From the NCBI RefSeq assembly GCF_002799245.1, contig NZ_NEQV01000006.1, positions 124,001 to 188,000 of the forward strand: a DNA stretch of 64,000 bases, given 5' to 3'. The translations under genes were made by a program, and so were the position numbers. The notes under the pieces were generated by a model. The model searched no databases and had not been told where the DNA came from. It saw nothing but the letters and a program-made list of their open reading frames with translations. The stretch is from Stenotrophomonas maltophilia. Its GTDB lineage: Bacteria > Pseudomonadota > Gammaproteobacteria > Xanthomonadales > Xanthomonadaceae. Shown here piece by piece: positions 39,360 to 46,754 of this stretch (position 1 is the first letter of the stretch; each line of letters begins with the position of its first letter).

Positions 39360-39461
39360 TTGAACGCGCATTCCGTCGCCATCGCCAAACTGCTGCCATG
39401 CCTGCGCATGGACGGGCTGGCGCGCGCGTTCGGCAAGGAAGTCCAGCTGACAACGGCCTGA
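39360..39461 (+). CDS. Putative 33-residue leader peptide
   Basis: TTG-started frame encoding MNAHSVAIAKLLPCLRMDGL and 13 further residues, ending TGA at 39459-39461. There is no clear ribosome site. The reason to list it is position: eleven bases after its stop begins a set of three alternative hairpins ending in a terminator, the layout of a translation-coupled attenuator. No codon run of one amino acid stands out, though a Leu-Leu-Pro-Cys-Leu-Arg segment lies in the middle. It may instead be a chance frame. Confidence 0.3.
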   Translation: MNAHSVAIAKLLPCLRMDGLARAFGKEVQLTTA

Positions 39462-39472
39462 TACCCGCCCTG

Positions 39473-39545
39473 CGGAGATCGGCCACCCCGATCTCCGAGG
39501 CCTGACGACGCCCTCGGAACGCACGTCCCGGGGGCGTTTTCGTTT
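39473..39545 (+). terminator. Attenuator-like hairpin set ending in a terminator
   Basis: Three pairings compete. Stem A: 39473-39482 with 39488-39497, 10 bp perfect, CGGAGATCGG. Stem B: CCGAGG 39495-39500 with CCTCGG 39512-39517. Stem C: 39508-39517 with 39527-39537 (ACGCCCTCGG and CCCGGGGGCGT, one mismatch/bulge) followed by TTTTCGTTT, a classical terminator. B uses the 3' arm end of A and the 5' arm of C, so A+C and B are mutually exclusive. Terminator call is firm; attenuation is inferred. Confidence 0.6.
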
Positions 39546-39663
39546 GCGTCGGCACAAGGACCCGCGATGCCAGAACTGCACCCCGCGCGGCAACCCGCCG
39601 CTCACTGACCCAGGTTTTTTCGCCGCACCGGAGGAGTTTCTCCGCGTGCATGGCAACGCCTGG

Positions 39664-39707
39664 ACATTATCTGCATCGCACCCAAACATTATCGCTCGCG
39701 ATAATGT
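39664..39707. promoter_or_regulatory. Palindromic operator upstream of the tRNA-like/slipin/RtcB unit
   Basis: ACATTATCGC (39686-39695) and GCGATAATGT (39698-39707) form a perfect 10-bp palindrome around TC. A further half-site ACATTATC stands at 39664, exactly 22 bases (about two helical turns) upstream on the same face. The GATAAT in the right arm could be a -10 element. This is the AT-richest point in the neighbourhood. It looks like a repressor or activator site for the RNA-repair operon; the regulator is not encoded nearby as far as I can see. Confidence 0.55.
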
Positions 39708-39815
39708 CGGTGGCCTGCACCCTCGACTACCAACGGTCCCGTTTCCACCACGGGCTGGTGCGCGCGGCATTGCCGTGGCGTATGCCGGAGGTCGCGGACA
39801 TGCCATCGCCTGGAT

Positions 39816-39875
39816 CGCCTGCTGGAGGCAGGCGCCGGTTCGCCGGCACGCGGTTCGATTCCGCGCGGTTCACCA
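39816..39875 (+). tRNA. tRNA-Ser(GGA)-like 3' portion, degenerate
   Basis: Reading 5' to 3': anticodon stem GCCTG/CAGGC (39817-39821 and 39829-39833) with 7-base loop CTGGAGG, U33 present and anticodon GGA; a long variable arm GCCGG-TTCG-CCGGC (39834-39847) as in class II tRNAs such as Ser; T-arm CGCGG-TTCGATT-CCGCG (39849-39865); then CGGTTCA and CCA (39873-39875). Upstream I find neither a D-arm with GG nor a strand complementary to CGGTTC, so the 5' third is missing or divergent. It is probably a tRNA-like RNA or relic, not a working tRNA. Confidence 0.5.
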
Positions 39876-39948
39876 CTGGATAGCTCAGTAGGGTAGAGCA
39901 ACGGATCCTGATTCCGTCTGTCGTGGGTTCGATTCCCACTCCAAACCA
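39876..39948 (+). tRNA. tRNA-Gln(CTG)-like element with defective acceptor stem
   Basis: Canonical body: TA, D-arm GCTC-AGTAGGGTA-GAGC (39883-39899), anticodon arm ACGGA-TCCTGAT-TCCGT (39901-39917) with anticodon CTG but C at position 33 instead of the near-universal U, variable CTGTC, T-arm GTGGG-TTCGATT-CCCAC (39923-39939). The acceptor strand TCCA pairs only with TGGA (39877-39880); the outer pairs fail, and the 5' end abuts the CCA of the preceding tRNA-like element. An encoded CCA ends at 39948. It may be annotated as a tRNA by scanners, but is more likely a tRNA mimic tied to the downstream RNA-ligase operon. Confidence 0.6.
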
Positions 39949-40304
39949 CATGACCTGTCACGTCATGACTTGAAGCAACACCCGGGGCGCACGCCCCAGC
40001 GGCCATCGTCGCCGTCCACCGTCATCGCCTTCGGGCGGGGCGTGGAAGGCAACGGACCGCACGCCGGGCCCCGGCCCGCCGCCACTGCCCGCCCTGGTCC
40101 GCACCGGCGCTGCCTGCCGGCGACGACGATGGCAGCACTGCCGGTGCACCGAAGGCTCCGCGCGCGGACCGTCCGCCGATGGCCGCCCTCTTCCGCTGCC
40201 TGCACGTGGTGTGCAGGCGGCCTCGCCACGACCTGATCGGCCCGGGTCATGGCGATTGCTTCCCACCGGGTCGAACCACCAGAGCCATACAAGGAGAGAC
40301 TCCC
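39949..40304 (+). other. Long GC-rich leader between the tRNA-like pair and slipin
   Basis: 356 bases without a credible gene. It starts with a small hairpin CATGAC/GTCATG (39949-39967), then several GC-rich stems such as GGGGCG-CAC-GCCCC. It ends with an AAGGAGAG ribosome site for slipin. The reading frame at 39970-40236 has no ribosome site and Arg/Pro-rich random composition. The stretch is probably untranslated leader RNA. Confidence 0.45.
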
Positions 40305-41429
40305 ATGTTCTGGACCATCAAGGTCGTGATCGGCGACGGCGAGCGCGGCCTGGTGTATCGCAACCGTCGTTTCCAGCAGATCCTGCTGCCGGGCGTGCAC
40401 CGCCTGTCGCCGTTCGGCGGCCGGCCGCACGTGGACATCCACACTGCATCGAAGGGCGCCGCCTACACCGGCAGCGACCAGGACAGCCTGATCGAAGCAC
40501 TGGGCCCGCGGTTGGACACGCACTTCGTGCTGGCCAACGTCGGCGCCGGCGAGGTCGGCCTGTTGCTGCGCAACGGCCGCATCGATGAAGTGCTGCCGCC
40601 GGGCAGCCGCCGCCTGTACTGGCGCGGTTCTGTCGACACCCAGGTGCGCGTGATGGCACTGGGTGACGAGCCGCGCATTCCGGCGGACGTGCAGCAGCGC
40701 CTGGGCCAGCTGGGCGTGCTGCCGCGTGTGGCGGTGATCAGCACCGTGCCGAGCGAGTCGGTGGGCCTGCTGTTCATCGATGGCACGCTGCGGCAGACGC
40801 TGGATGCCGGCCTGCACGCGTTCTGGAACTTCAACGGCAACGTGTCGGTGGAGCGTGTGGAGCTGCGTGCACGTTCACTGGACGTGTCCGGCCAGGAGCT
40901 GCTCAGCCGCGACAAGGTGACCCTGCGGGTGAACCTGGCCGCGACCGTGCAGGTGGTCGACCCGGTGCGTGCGCACCGCACGCTCAGCAATGCCGATGAG
41001 TTCGTCTATCGGCAGCTGCAGTTCGGCCTGCGCCAGGCGATTGCCGCGCGCAGCCTGGACGAGTTGCTGGGCGACAAGGCGGCGCTGGACGGCGAGATCG
41101 CCGCCCATGTGCAGGCGGCGATCGAGGGCCACGGCGTGCGGCTGCTTGGCGTCGGTATCAAGGACGTGATCCTGCCGGGCGAGATGAAGGAGATCCTCAA
41201 CGGCGTGGTGCTGGCCGAGAAGCAGGCCCAGGCCAGCGTGATCCGTCGCCGCGAGGAGGCCAACGCCACGCGTTCGCAGCTCAACACCGCAAAGCTGATC
41301 GAGGACAACCCGGTGCTGATGCGCTTGAAGGAGCTGGAGGCGCTGGAGAAGGTCACCGAGAAGATCGACAAGCTCACCGTATTCGGCGGCCTGGATGGCG
41401 TGCTGAAGCAGCTGGTGACGATCAGGTAG
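40305..41429 (+). CDS. Slipin (SPFH/band-7 family) of an RNA-repair locus
   Basis: 374 residues from the ATG at 40305 with AAGGAGAG upstream. N-terminal GDGERGLVYRNRRFQQILLPG, central SPFH domain (VSVERVELRARSLDVSGQELLSRDKVTLRVNLAATVQVVDP), then a helical stretch EILNGVVLAEKQAQASVIRRREEANATRSQLN typical of stomatin/slipin oligomerising helices. No strong membrane segment is present, unlike classic stomatins. Slipin-RtcB gene pairs recur in bacterial RNA-repair operons, where the slipin may act as scaffold. It precedes rtcB by 56 bases. Confidence 0.8.
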   Translation: MFWTIKVVIGDGERGLVYRNRRFQQILLPGVHRLSPFGGRPHVDIHTASKGAAYTGSDQDSLIEALGPRLDTHFVLANVGAGEVGLLLRNGRIDEVLPPGSRRLYWRGSVDTQVRVMALGDEPRIPADVQQRLGQLGVLPRVAVISTVPSESVGLLFIDGTLRQTLDAGLHAFWNFNGNVSVERVELRARSLDVSGQELLSRDKVTLRVNLAATVQVVDPVRAHRTLSNADEFVYRQLQFGLRQAIAARSLDELLGDKAALDGEIAAHVQAAIEGHGVRLLGVGIKDVILPGEMKEILNGVVLAEKQAQASVIRRREEANATRSQLNTAKLIEDNPVLMRLKELEALEKVTEKIDKLTVFGGLDGVLKQLVTIR

Positions 41430-41485
41430 GGGGTAGCGGTGGCGCAGGGACGCGCCGCCGGCCCATCAAGGACATACACGAAGAC

Positions 41486-42706
41486 ATGGATACTCAACAG
41501 AACTATCAATGGCTGCACGCAGAGGGCACCACGCCGATCAAGGGCTGGGTCAACGGTGTGCCGCTGGAAGCGCAGGCCCATGAGCAGCTGCGCAACATCG
41601 CTGCGATCCCGTTCGTGGGGCCGTGGGTGGCCGTGATGCCGGACGTGCACCTGGGCAAGGGCGCGACCGTGGGCTCGGTGATCCCGACCCGCGGCGCGAT
41701 CATCCCGGCCGCGGTCGGCGTCGACATCGGCTGCGGCATGGCGGCGGTGCGTACCACGCTGCGCGCCAATGACCTGCCTGATGACCTGCGGCAGCTGCGC
41801 AACAGCATCGAGCGCAGCATCCCGGTCGGCAACGGCCGTGGCGGCGAGCATCAGCGCATGCCCGACAGCATCCACACCCGGCTGGTGCAGTCCGGGCTGG
41901 CCGCCGGCCTGGAGAAGATCAAGGACAAGCACCGCAGGATCCGCACCGACAAGCTCGACCGCCAGCTGGGTACGCTGGGCGGCGGAAACCACTTCATCGA
42001 ACTGTGCCTGGACGAGACGGATACGGTGTGGGTGATGCTGCACAGCGGATCGCGCGGCACCGGCAACCTGATCGGCACCTACTTCATCGAGAAGGCGCGC
42101 GAGGAGCTGGCCCGGCGCGTGCTGGGCTTCCACCTGCCGGACAAGGACCTGGCGTTCTTCATGGAAGGCGAGCCGCTGTTCGATGACTACGTCGAAGCAG
42201 TGTCGTGGGCGCAGGACTACGCCCGGCAGAACCGCGAGGCGATGATGTCGCGCGTGCTGGCCGAGATGCGCCACCGGCTGCCGAAGTTCCAGCTGGCGGC
42301 GATGGCAGTGAACTGCCACCACAACTACGTGCAGAAGGAGATGCACCATGGCCAGGAGCTGCTGGTAACGCGCAAGGGTGCGGTGAGTGCCCGCGAGGGC
42401 GAGCTGGGCATCATTCCCGGCAGCATGGGCACGCGCAGCTACATCGTGCGCGGCAAGGGCAACGCGGGCAGCTTCCACAGCTGCAGCCACGGTGCCGGCC
42501 GGGTGATGAGCCGCGGTACTGCGCGCCAGCAGATCACGCTGGCCCAGCACCGCGAGGCCACCGCGCATGTGGAATGCCGCAAGGACAGCGGCGTGCTGGA
42601 CGAGTCACCGGCTGCATACAAGTCGATCGACGACGTGATGGCAGCGCAGCTCGACCTGGTCGACGTGGTGCATACCCTGCGCCAGGTGCTGTGCGTGAAG
42701 GGATGA
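41486..42706 (+). CDS. rtcB: RtcB RNA-splicing/repair ligase
   Basis: 406 residues. Active-site markers: MPDVHLGKGATVGSVIPT, VGVDIGCGMAA with Asp80 and metal-binding Cys83, LGGGNHFIEL, HSGSRGTGN, and SCSHGAGRVMSR where His335 is the guanylylated residue. RtcB joins 2',3'-cyclic-phosphate or 3'-phosphate RNA ends to 5'-OH ends using GTP and Mn2+, the type of break left by tRNA-cleaving toxins. It is the second gene of the unit, preceded by slipin and the tRNA-like leader. No RtcA cyclase or RtcR activator is encoded in the window. Confidence 0.92.
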   Translation: MDTQQNYQWLHAEGTTPIKGWVNGVPLEAQAHEQLRNIAAIPFVGPWVAVMPDVHLGKGATVGSVIPTRGAIIPAAVGVDIGCGMAAVRTTLRANDLPDDLRQLRNSIERSIPVGNGRGGEHQRMPDSIHTRLVQSGLAAGLEKIKDKHRRIRTDKLDRQLGTLGGGNHFIELCLDETDTVWVMLHSGSRGTGNLIGTYFIEKAREELARRVLGFHLPDKDLAFFMEGEPLFDDYVEAVSWAQDYARQNREAMMSRVLAEMRHRLPKFQLAAMAVNCHHNYVQKEMHHGQELLVTRKGAVSAREGELGIIPGSMGTRSYIVRGKGNAGSFHSCSHGAGRVMSRGTARQQITLAQHREATAHVECRKDSGVLDESPAAYKSIDDVMAAQLDLVDVVHTLRQVLCVKG

Positions 42707-42743
42707 GGGAGCGGTGCCGGCCAAGGCCGGCACCCATCGCACC

Positions 42744-43364
42744 TCAATCGTGCTCGACGCCACACCAGCCTGGCAGATAGCGGGCGTCGGCGTGCCGTGC
42801 ATGCTCGGTGGCGGTGGCCACCGCCCGCTTGAAATCGCGGCGGATCAGCTTGCGGGTCATCCGCTGGCGGAAATGGTCGGCCCACAGGAACTCAGCGAAC
42901 GGCTGCACCGATTTGGCATAGCCGCCGCGACGGCGCACCTCGCCGGCCAGCGAGCGATGCGGGTCGTCGGCCAGCTCCAGCAGCGATTTCGGCATCGCCG
43001 ACGGCGGCTGCCGCACGCCCTCGGCATCGAACGGATGCGCCCAGCAGTAACGCTCCATCACCGTCCAGAACAGCTTCCTCGGCAGGTGTGACAGATCGGC
43101 CTGCACCACGGTCAGCACATGTTCGATGCCCTCCTCGTGCAGGGCCAGCGCCAGGTGATGATGGTCGATCAGGTACAGCCGGTTCGACGGCCCCACCACC
43201 ACCGGCACCATGTGCCGCCCGAGGTAGCGCTCTTCGCCTTCCCTGGGCAGGGTCTTCCACTGTGCGCGCTTGCGTTCTACCTCCAGCAGGCCCACGCTCA
43301 TCTGCGTCGGCCGCAGCTCGAGGATGGCAACCGGCGAAAGCCGTGGTTCGGGAATGCGGGTCAT
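42744..43364 (-). CDS. ParB-like nuclease-domain protein
   Basis: 206 residues. The N-terminal half has LRPTQMSVGLLEVERKRAQW and the LYLIDHHHLALAL signature of the ParBc_2 (putative ParB-like nuclease) family, the DHHH motif being characteristic. The C-terminal half is basic (RQRMTRKLIRRDFKRAVATATEHA). Function unknown; some members are thought to be nucleases or nucleotide-binding. It overlaps the next leftward gene upstream (SulP) by four bases, so the two are probably co-transcribed. It converges with rtcB. Confidence 0.72.
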   Translation of the reverse strand: MTRIPEPRLSPVAILELRPTQMSVGLLEVERKRAQWKTLPREGEERYLGRHMVPVVVGPSNRLYLIDHHHLALALHEEGIEHVLTVVQADLSHLPRKLFWTVMERYCWAHPFDAEGVRQPPSAMPKSLLELADDPHRSLAGEVRRRGGYAKSVQPFAEFLWADHFRQRMTRKLIRRDFKRAVATATEHARHADARYLPGWCGVEHD

Positions 43365-45031
43365 GGCGTACCTCGTGTGCGGTAGTGGTCAACGGCCTGC
43401 TGCACGCTATGGGTTGTTCCGTCCGGCCCCAGCAGAGCAGCGATGCCGAAGCGCTCCAGCGCCTGCATCGCGCGTACCGAGCCCAACCGCGCGATGACGA
43501 ACACGATGCCCTGCTGCTGGCAGAGACCCACCACCTCGCGCAGGGTCTGCGCGGCGCTGTAGTCGATCTCGACGATCGCGCTGCCTTCCAGCACGATCAA
43601 CCCCGGTGCCGGGGTCGTATCGATGCTGGCCAGCAGCTGCCGCTTGAAGCTGTCGGCGTTGGCGAACAGCAGCGGTGCCTGGAACGCCAGCACGGTCACA
43701 CCCGGCTCGGTCTCGCCACGGCTGCCCGGCCACCAGACCGTGCTGCCCGGCAGGCGGGTCAGTGCCAGCATCGGGCTGTGCGCGATCATCCACACGCCAT
43801 GCAGCAGGGCCAGGCCCACACCCATCGCGATGCCCGACTGGATGGGCAGGCAGACCACCGCCAGGAAGGTCAGCACCGCCAGCAGCGCTTCGCCGCGCGC
43901 ACGGCGGGCGATGTCGATCAACACACGCAGGCGGAACAGGCGCACCGCTACGAACAACAGCACGCCGGCCAACGCTGCCTCGGGAATGGCACCGAGCACG
44001 CTGCCGCCGCAGAACGCCAGCAGCATCACCAGGGCCGCGGCGATCAGTGCGCCCAGCTGCGACGTCGCACCGGCTTCCACCACCACCGCGGTGCGCGGTG
44101 GGCTGGCATTGACCGGGAAGGCGCCGAACGCGGCTGACAGCAGGTTGCCGGCGCCGACACCGAGGAAGTCCTTGTTGACGTCGGGCTCCTCCTCGCCGGG
44201 AAACGCGCGGTCGACGGCGGCCACCTGCATGATGATCACCAGGGTCAGCAGCAGCGCCAGCGGCACCAGGGTGGTGAGCGTCGCCAGCGCGGGCAGCTGC
44301 CATGGCGGCGGATACGGTGACACCGCGCCGAGGGTCGCCACATCCAATCGCTCGGCGCCCAGCAGCGCAACCAGCAGCGTGGCAATGGCCACCGCGATCA
44401 GCGCGCCGGGAATGCGTGGATTGATGCGGTCGCACAGCGCCATCGCCAGCAGCACGCCGAAGCTGATCAGGGTCGGCAGCAACTGTGCATGCGGCAATGC
44501 CCGCAGCAACCCGTACAGGCGCTCGGGCAGCTCGCTCGACGGCAGGCTGACGCCCAGTGCCGCCGGCAGCTGCGAGGCCGCGATATGCACGGCGATGCCG
44601 CCCAGAAAGCCGGTCACCACCGGCACCGACAGCAGTGCGGCGACCACGCCGATCCGCAGCAGCGCCGCCAGTGCCAGGAATACGCCGACCAGCAGCGCCA
44701 GCAGCACGGCACTTCCGGCCAGCGCGCTGGCCTGTTGCGCAGCCAGCCCAGCCAGGGTGAGCGCGAAGATCGGCGTGATGGTGGAATCGGCGCCAACGGT
44801 CAGCCGGCGGTTGCGGCCCAGCAACACGAAGCCGAGCGTGGCGCCGACGAAGGCGTAGAAGCCCACCTGCGGCTCGAAGCCACCCAGCCGTGCCGTCGCC
44901 ATCTGTTCGGGCAGGGTGATCGCCGCCAGGGTGATGCCGGCGATGGCATCGCGCGTGGCCTGCACCGGCCGCCAGCCGCGCAGGCCCTGCAACGGGGCCA
45001 GCAGCGATCTGAGGCGGTTTGCTTCGTCCAT
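43361..45031 (-). CDS. SulP-family anion transporter with STAS domain
   Basis: 556 residues from the ATG at 45031; the longer frame runs into REP repeats. About 12 membrane helices with ITLAAITLPEQMATARLGG, GADSTITPIFAL and SVPVVTGFLGGIAV, then a C-terminal cytosolic STAS domain (LIVLEGSAIVEIDYSAAQTLREVV). The family carries sulfate, bicarbonate or similar anions. The stop overlaps the start of the ParB-like gene. The substrate cannot be told from sequence. Confidence 0.85.
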   Translation of the reverse strand: MDEANRLRSLLAPLQGLRGWRPVQATRDAIAGITLAAITLPEQMATARLGGFEPQVGFYAFVGATLGFVLLGRNRRLTVGADSTITPIFALTLAGLAAQQASALAGSAVLLALLVGVFLALAALLRIGVVAALLSVPVVTGFLGGIAVHIAASQLPAALGVSLPSSELPERLYGLLRALPHAQLLPTLISFGVLLAMALCDRINPRIPGALIAVAIATLLVALLGAERLDVATLGAVSPYPPPWQLPALATLTTLVPLALLLTLVIIMQVAAVDRAFPGEEEPDVNKDFLGVGAGNLLSAAFGAFPVNASPPRTAVVVEAGATSQLGALIAAALVMLLAFCGGSVLGAIPEAALAGVLLFVAVRLFRLRVLIDIARRARGEALLAVLTFLAVVCLPIQSGIAMGVGLALLHGVWMIAHSPMLALTRLPGSTVWWPGSRGETEPGVTVLAFQAPLLFANADSFKRQLLASIDTTPAPGLIVLEGSAIVEIDYSAAQTLREVVGLCQQQGIVFVIARLGSVRAMQALERFGIAALLGPDGTTHSVQQAVDHYRTRGTP

Positions 45032-45107
45032 GCCGGGCCCGGGCTGCGTGGGTGCGTTGCGCCCACTATCGGCGTTTGCAGGTGGATGCCGCGTCAGCGC
45101 TCGGACC

Positions 45108-45144
45108 GGGGTCAGAGCCCTTTCTGCGAAAGGAATCTGACCCC
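45108..45144. repeat. GGGGTC-ended hairpin (single copy)
   Basis: GGGGTCAGAGCCCTTTCTGC and its imperfect inverse ending CTGACCCC, of the same family as the pairs at 35821 and 36414. It lies directly upstream of the SulP gene. Confidence 0.65.
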
Positions 45145-45153
45145 AAGGGCGCA

Positions 45154-45206
45154 GTAGATCCACGCCATGCGTGGATGGAACGGCGCCGACCAAGGTCGGC
45201 ATCTAC
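45154..45206. repeat. SMAG-like REP pair of two subtypes
   Basis: GTAGATCCACGCCATGCGTGGAT at 45154-45176 followed by an inverted head GCCGACCAAGGTCGGCATCTAC ending at 45206. The two palindromes have different stems but share the GTAG/CTAC heads. Confidence 0.75.
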
Positions 45207-45220
45207 CAGAGCCGCTGCAC

Positions 45221-46126
45221 TCAGCGCGGCACGCTGTCTTCGCCCACCAGCGCATGATGCACACCGATGCCCGCGCGCACGCCCTCGGCCGTGGCCAGGG
45301 TGATGTTGCCGACCGTCGTCGCATCGCCTGCGGCATACACGTTCGGCACCGAAGTCTGCTTCATCGCATCGACCTCGATCAGCACGCCCAGCGGGCTGTC
45401 GGCCAGCGCGCAGCCCAGCTGCTGCACCAGTGCCGTGGCCATCGCCTGGGTGGCCGGCACGAACAGGGCACGCTGGGCGATGCGGCGGCCATCGGCCAGC
45501 TCCACTTCCAGCCAGGTCGGCTGGTCGCCGTGCACGCCCAGCACTGGCGAGGTCTCGATCTGCACGCCACGCTGCTGCATGGCGGCCCGTTCCTCATCGC
45601 TGATCGGCAGGCCCTGGCTGAAGAAGGTGACATTGCCCCAATCGGCGAACAGTGGCGCCTTGCTGGCGGACATCGGATGGCCGCCAAGCAGGCCGATGGC
45701 GCCGCCACCCACCTCGTACCCGTGGCAGTACGGGCAGTGCAGCACGGTGCTGCCCCAGCGCTCGGCCAGTCCGGGCAGCTCCGGCAGCTGGTCGGCGATG
45801 CCGCTGGCCAGCAGCAGCTTGCGCGCAGCCAGCACCTGGCCATCGGCGGTGCGCACTTCCACGCCCTCTGCGCTGGCGGTGGCCTGCACCGCCTCGGCAT
45901 TCACCCAACGCACGCCGGGGTAATCCAGCAGTTGCTGGCGTGCGGTCTTCAGAAGCTCGGCGCCGCTGATGCCATCCAGCCCCAGCACACCGTGCGAATG
46001 GCTGGCGAAACGGTTGCGCGGCAAACCGGCGTCGATGACGGTGACCGGGCGACGGGCACGGGCCAGCATCAGGCCGGCGGCAATGCCGGCGTAGCTGCCG
46101 CCGACGATGAGCACATCAGGATTCAT
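45221..46126 (-). CDS. Thioredoxin-reductase-like flavoprotein
   Basis: 301 residues from ATG 46126. FAD-binding VLIVGGSYAGIAAGLMLARA at the N-terminus, the redox CPYCHG (CxxC) near residue 135, and VYAAGDATTVGNITLATAEG at the C-terminus. It belongs to the NAD(P)/FAD oxidoreductase group related to TrxB/YumC. It is controlled by, and co-transcribed with, the Rrf2 gene whose end it overlaps by 11 bases. It probably acts in thiol or electrophile stress. Confidence 0.85.
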   Translation of the reverse strand: MNPDVLIVGGSYAGIAAGLMLARARRPVTVIDAGLPRNRFASHSHGVLGLDGISGAELLKTARQQLLDYPGVRWVNAEAVQATASAEGVEVRTADGQVLAARKLLLASGIADQLPELPGLAERWGSTVLHCPYCHGYEVGGGAIGLLGGHPMSASKAPLFADWGNVTFFSQGLPISDEERAAMQQRGVQIETSPVLGVHGDQPTWLEVELADGRRIAQRALFVPATQAMATALVQQLGCALADSPLGVLIEVDAMKQTSVPNVYAAGDATTVGNITLATAEGVRAGIGVHHALVGEDSVPR

Positions 46127-46571
46127 GGTGACCTTCCAGGGAACGGTGATGGGCGAGATGGCGGGCGAAGTCGGCGCCGAGCTGGTCCAGCGTGGCCGCC
46201 TGCAGCCGCGCTTCGAGCAGGCGCTGCGCCTCGCGCGCACCCTCGAGCAGGGCGCTGTTGACCAGGTGCTGGATCGGGCAGCCGCCGCCCGAATCGCGGG
46301 TGCCGACCTGCACCAGCGGTGGTGCGCCCACCGCCAGGTAGATGTCATGCAGGGTGATCGCTGCGGCATCGCGGGCCAGCAGGCTGCCACCTCCATGACC
46401 GCGGGTGCTGCGCACCAGGCCGGCCTTGTGCAGCTGCGCCAGCAGGCGGCGGATCACCACCGGATGGGTGGGCAGGCACGACGCCAGCTGCTCGGAGGTA
46501 CGCGGAGCGGCCTGGCCGACCAGGTGCGCCATCACATGCAGGGCGTCGGAAAGTGGGTTGGCGGATTTCAT
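46116..46571 (-). CDS. Rrf2-family transcriptional regulator
   Basis: 151 residues from ATG 46571. Winged HTH at the N-terminus (RTSEQLASCLPTHPVVIRRLLAQLHKAGLVRSTRG), wing GHGGGSLLARDAAAI, and a single C-terminal cysteine (GGGCPIQ) where iron-sulfur-type members have three. The single Cys suggests a redox or electrophile switch instead of a cluster. The coding start sits within a palindrome that is likely its own operator. It overlaps the flavoprotein gene. Confidence 0.83.
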   Translation of the reverse strand: MKSANPLSDALHVMAHLVGQAAPRTSEQLASCLPTHPVVIRRLLAQLHKAGLVRSTRGHGGGSLLARDAAAITLHDIYLAVGAPPLVQVGTRDSGGGCPIQHLVNSALLEGAREAQRLLEARLQAATLDQLGADFARHLAHHRSLEGHHES

Positions 46572-46590
46572 GTAACAACGATAGTTACAT
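46570..46590. promoter_or_regulatory. Rrf2 autoregulatory operator
   Basis: ATGTAAC (46570-46576), seven bases, GTTACAT (46584-46590): a perfect 21-base dyad that overlaps the start codon of the Rrf2 gene. Spacing and size fit Rrf2-dimer sites. Binding here would repress the Rrf2-flavoprotein operon. Confidence 0.65.
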
Positions 46591-46754
46591 TTAATCCGCC
46601 TGTCGAGGGTCCGTATTCGTTCCATATGGACACATTTGTCCTGTGAAATGATTTCTTCACATCACTAAACGAAACGCGAATGTGATGCACGTCGCACTTC
46701 AGAGCGTGCGCAGCGGGTCGATACCGCAGTGCCCCTTCCCGAGAGTTCTTCCCC

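Noticed and set aside
39816..39948. Plain tandem tRNA genes used as a phage attachment site
   Set aside because: Both elements lack a normal acceptor stem and no integrase or phage gene is adjacent; the core genes on each side look undisturbed.
39970..40236. 88-codon frame between the tRNA-like pair and slipin
   Set aside because: No ribosome site, Arg/Pro-rich random composition; better explained as structured leader RNA.
41006..42568. 520-codon minus-strand frame opposite slipin and RtcB
   Set aside because: Composition is of antisense type (Ala/His/Val/Arg), it spans two real genes, and it has no recognisable domain.
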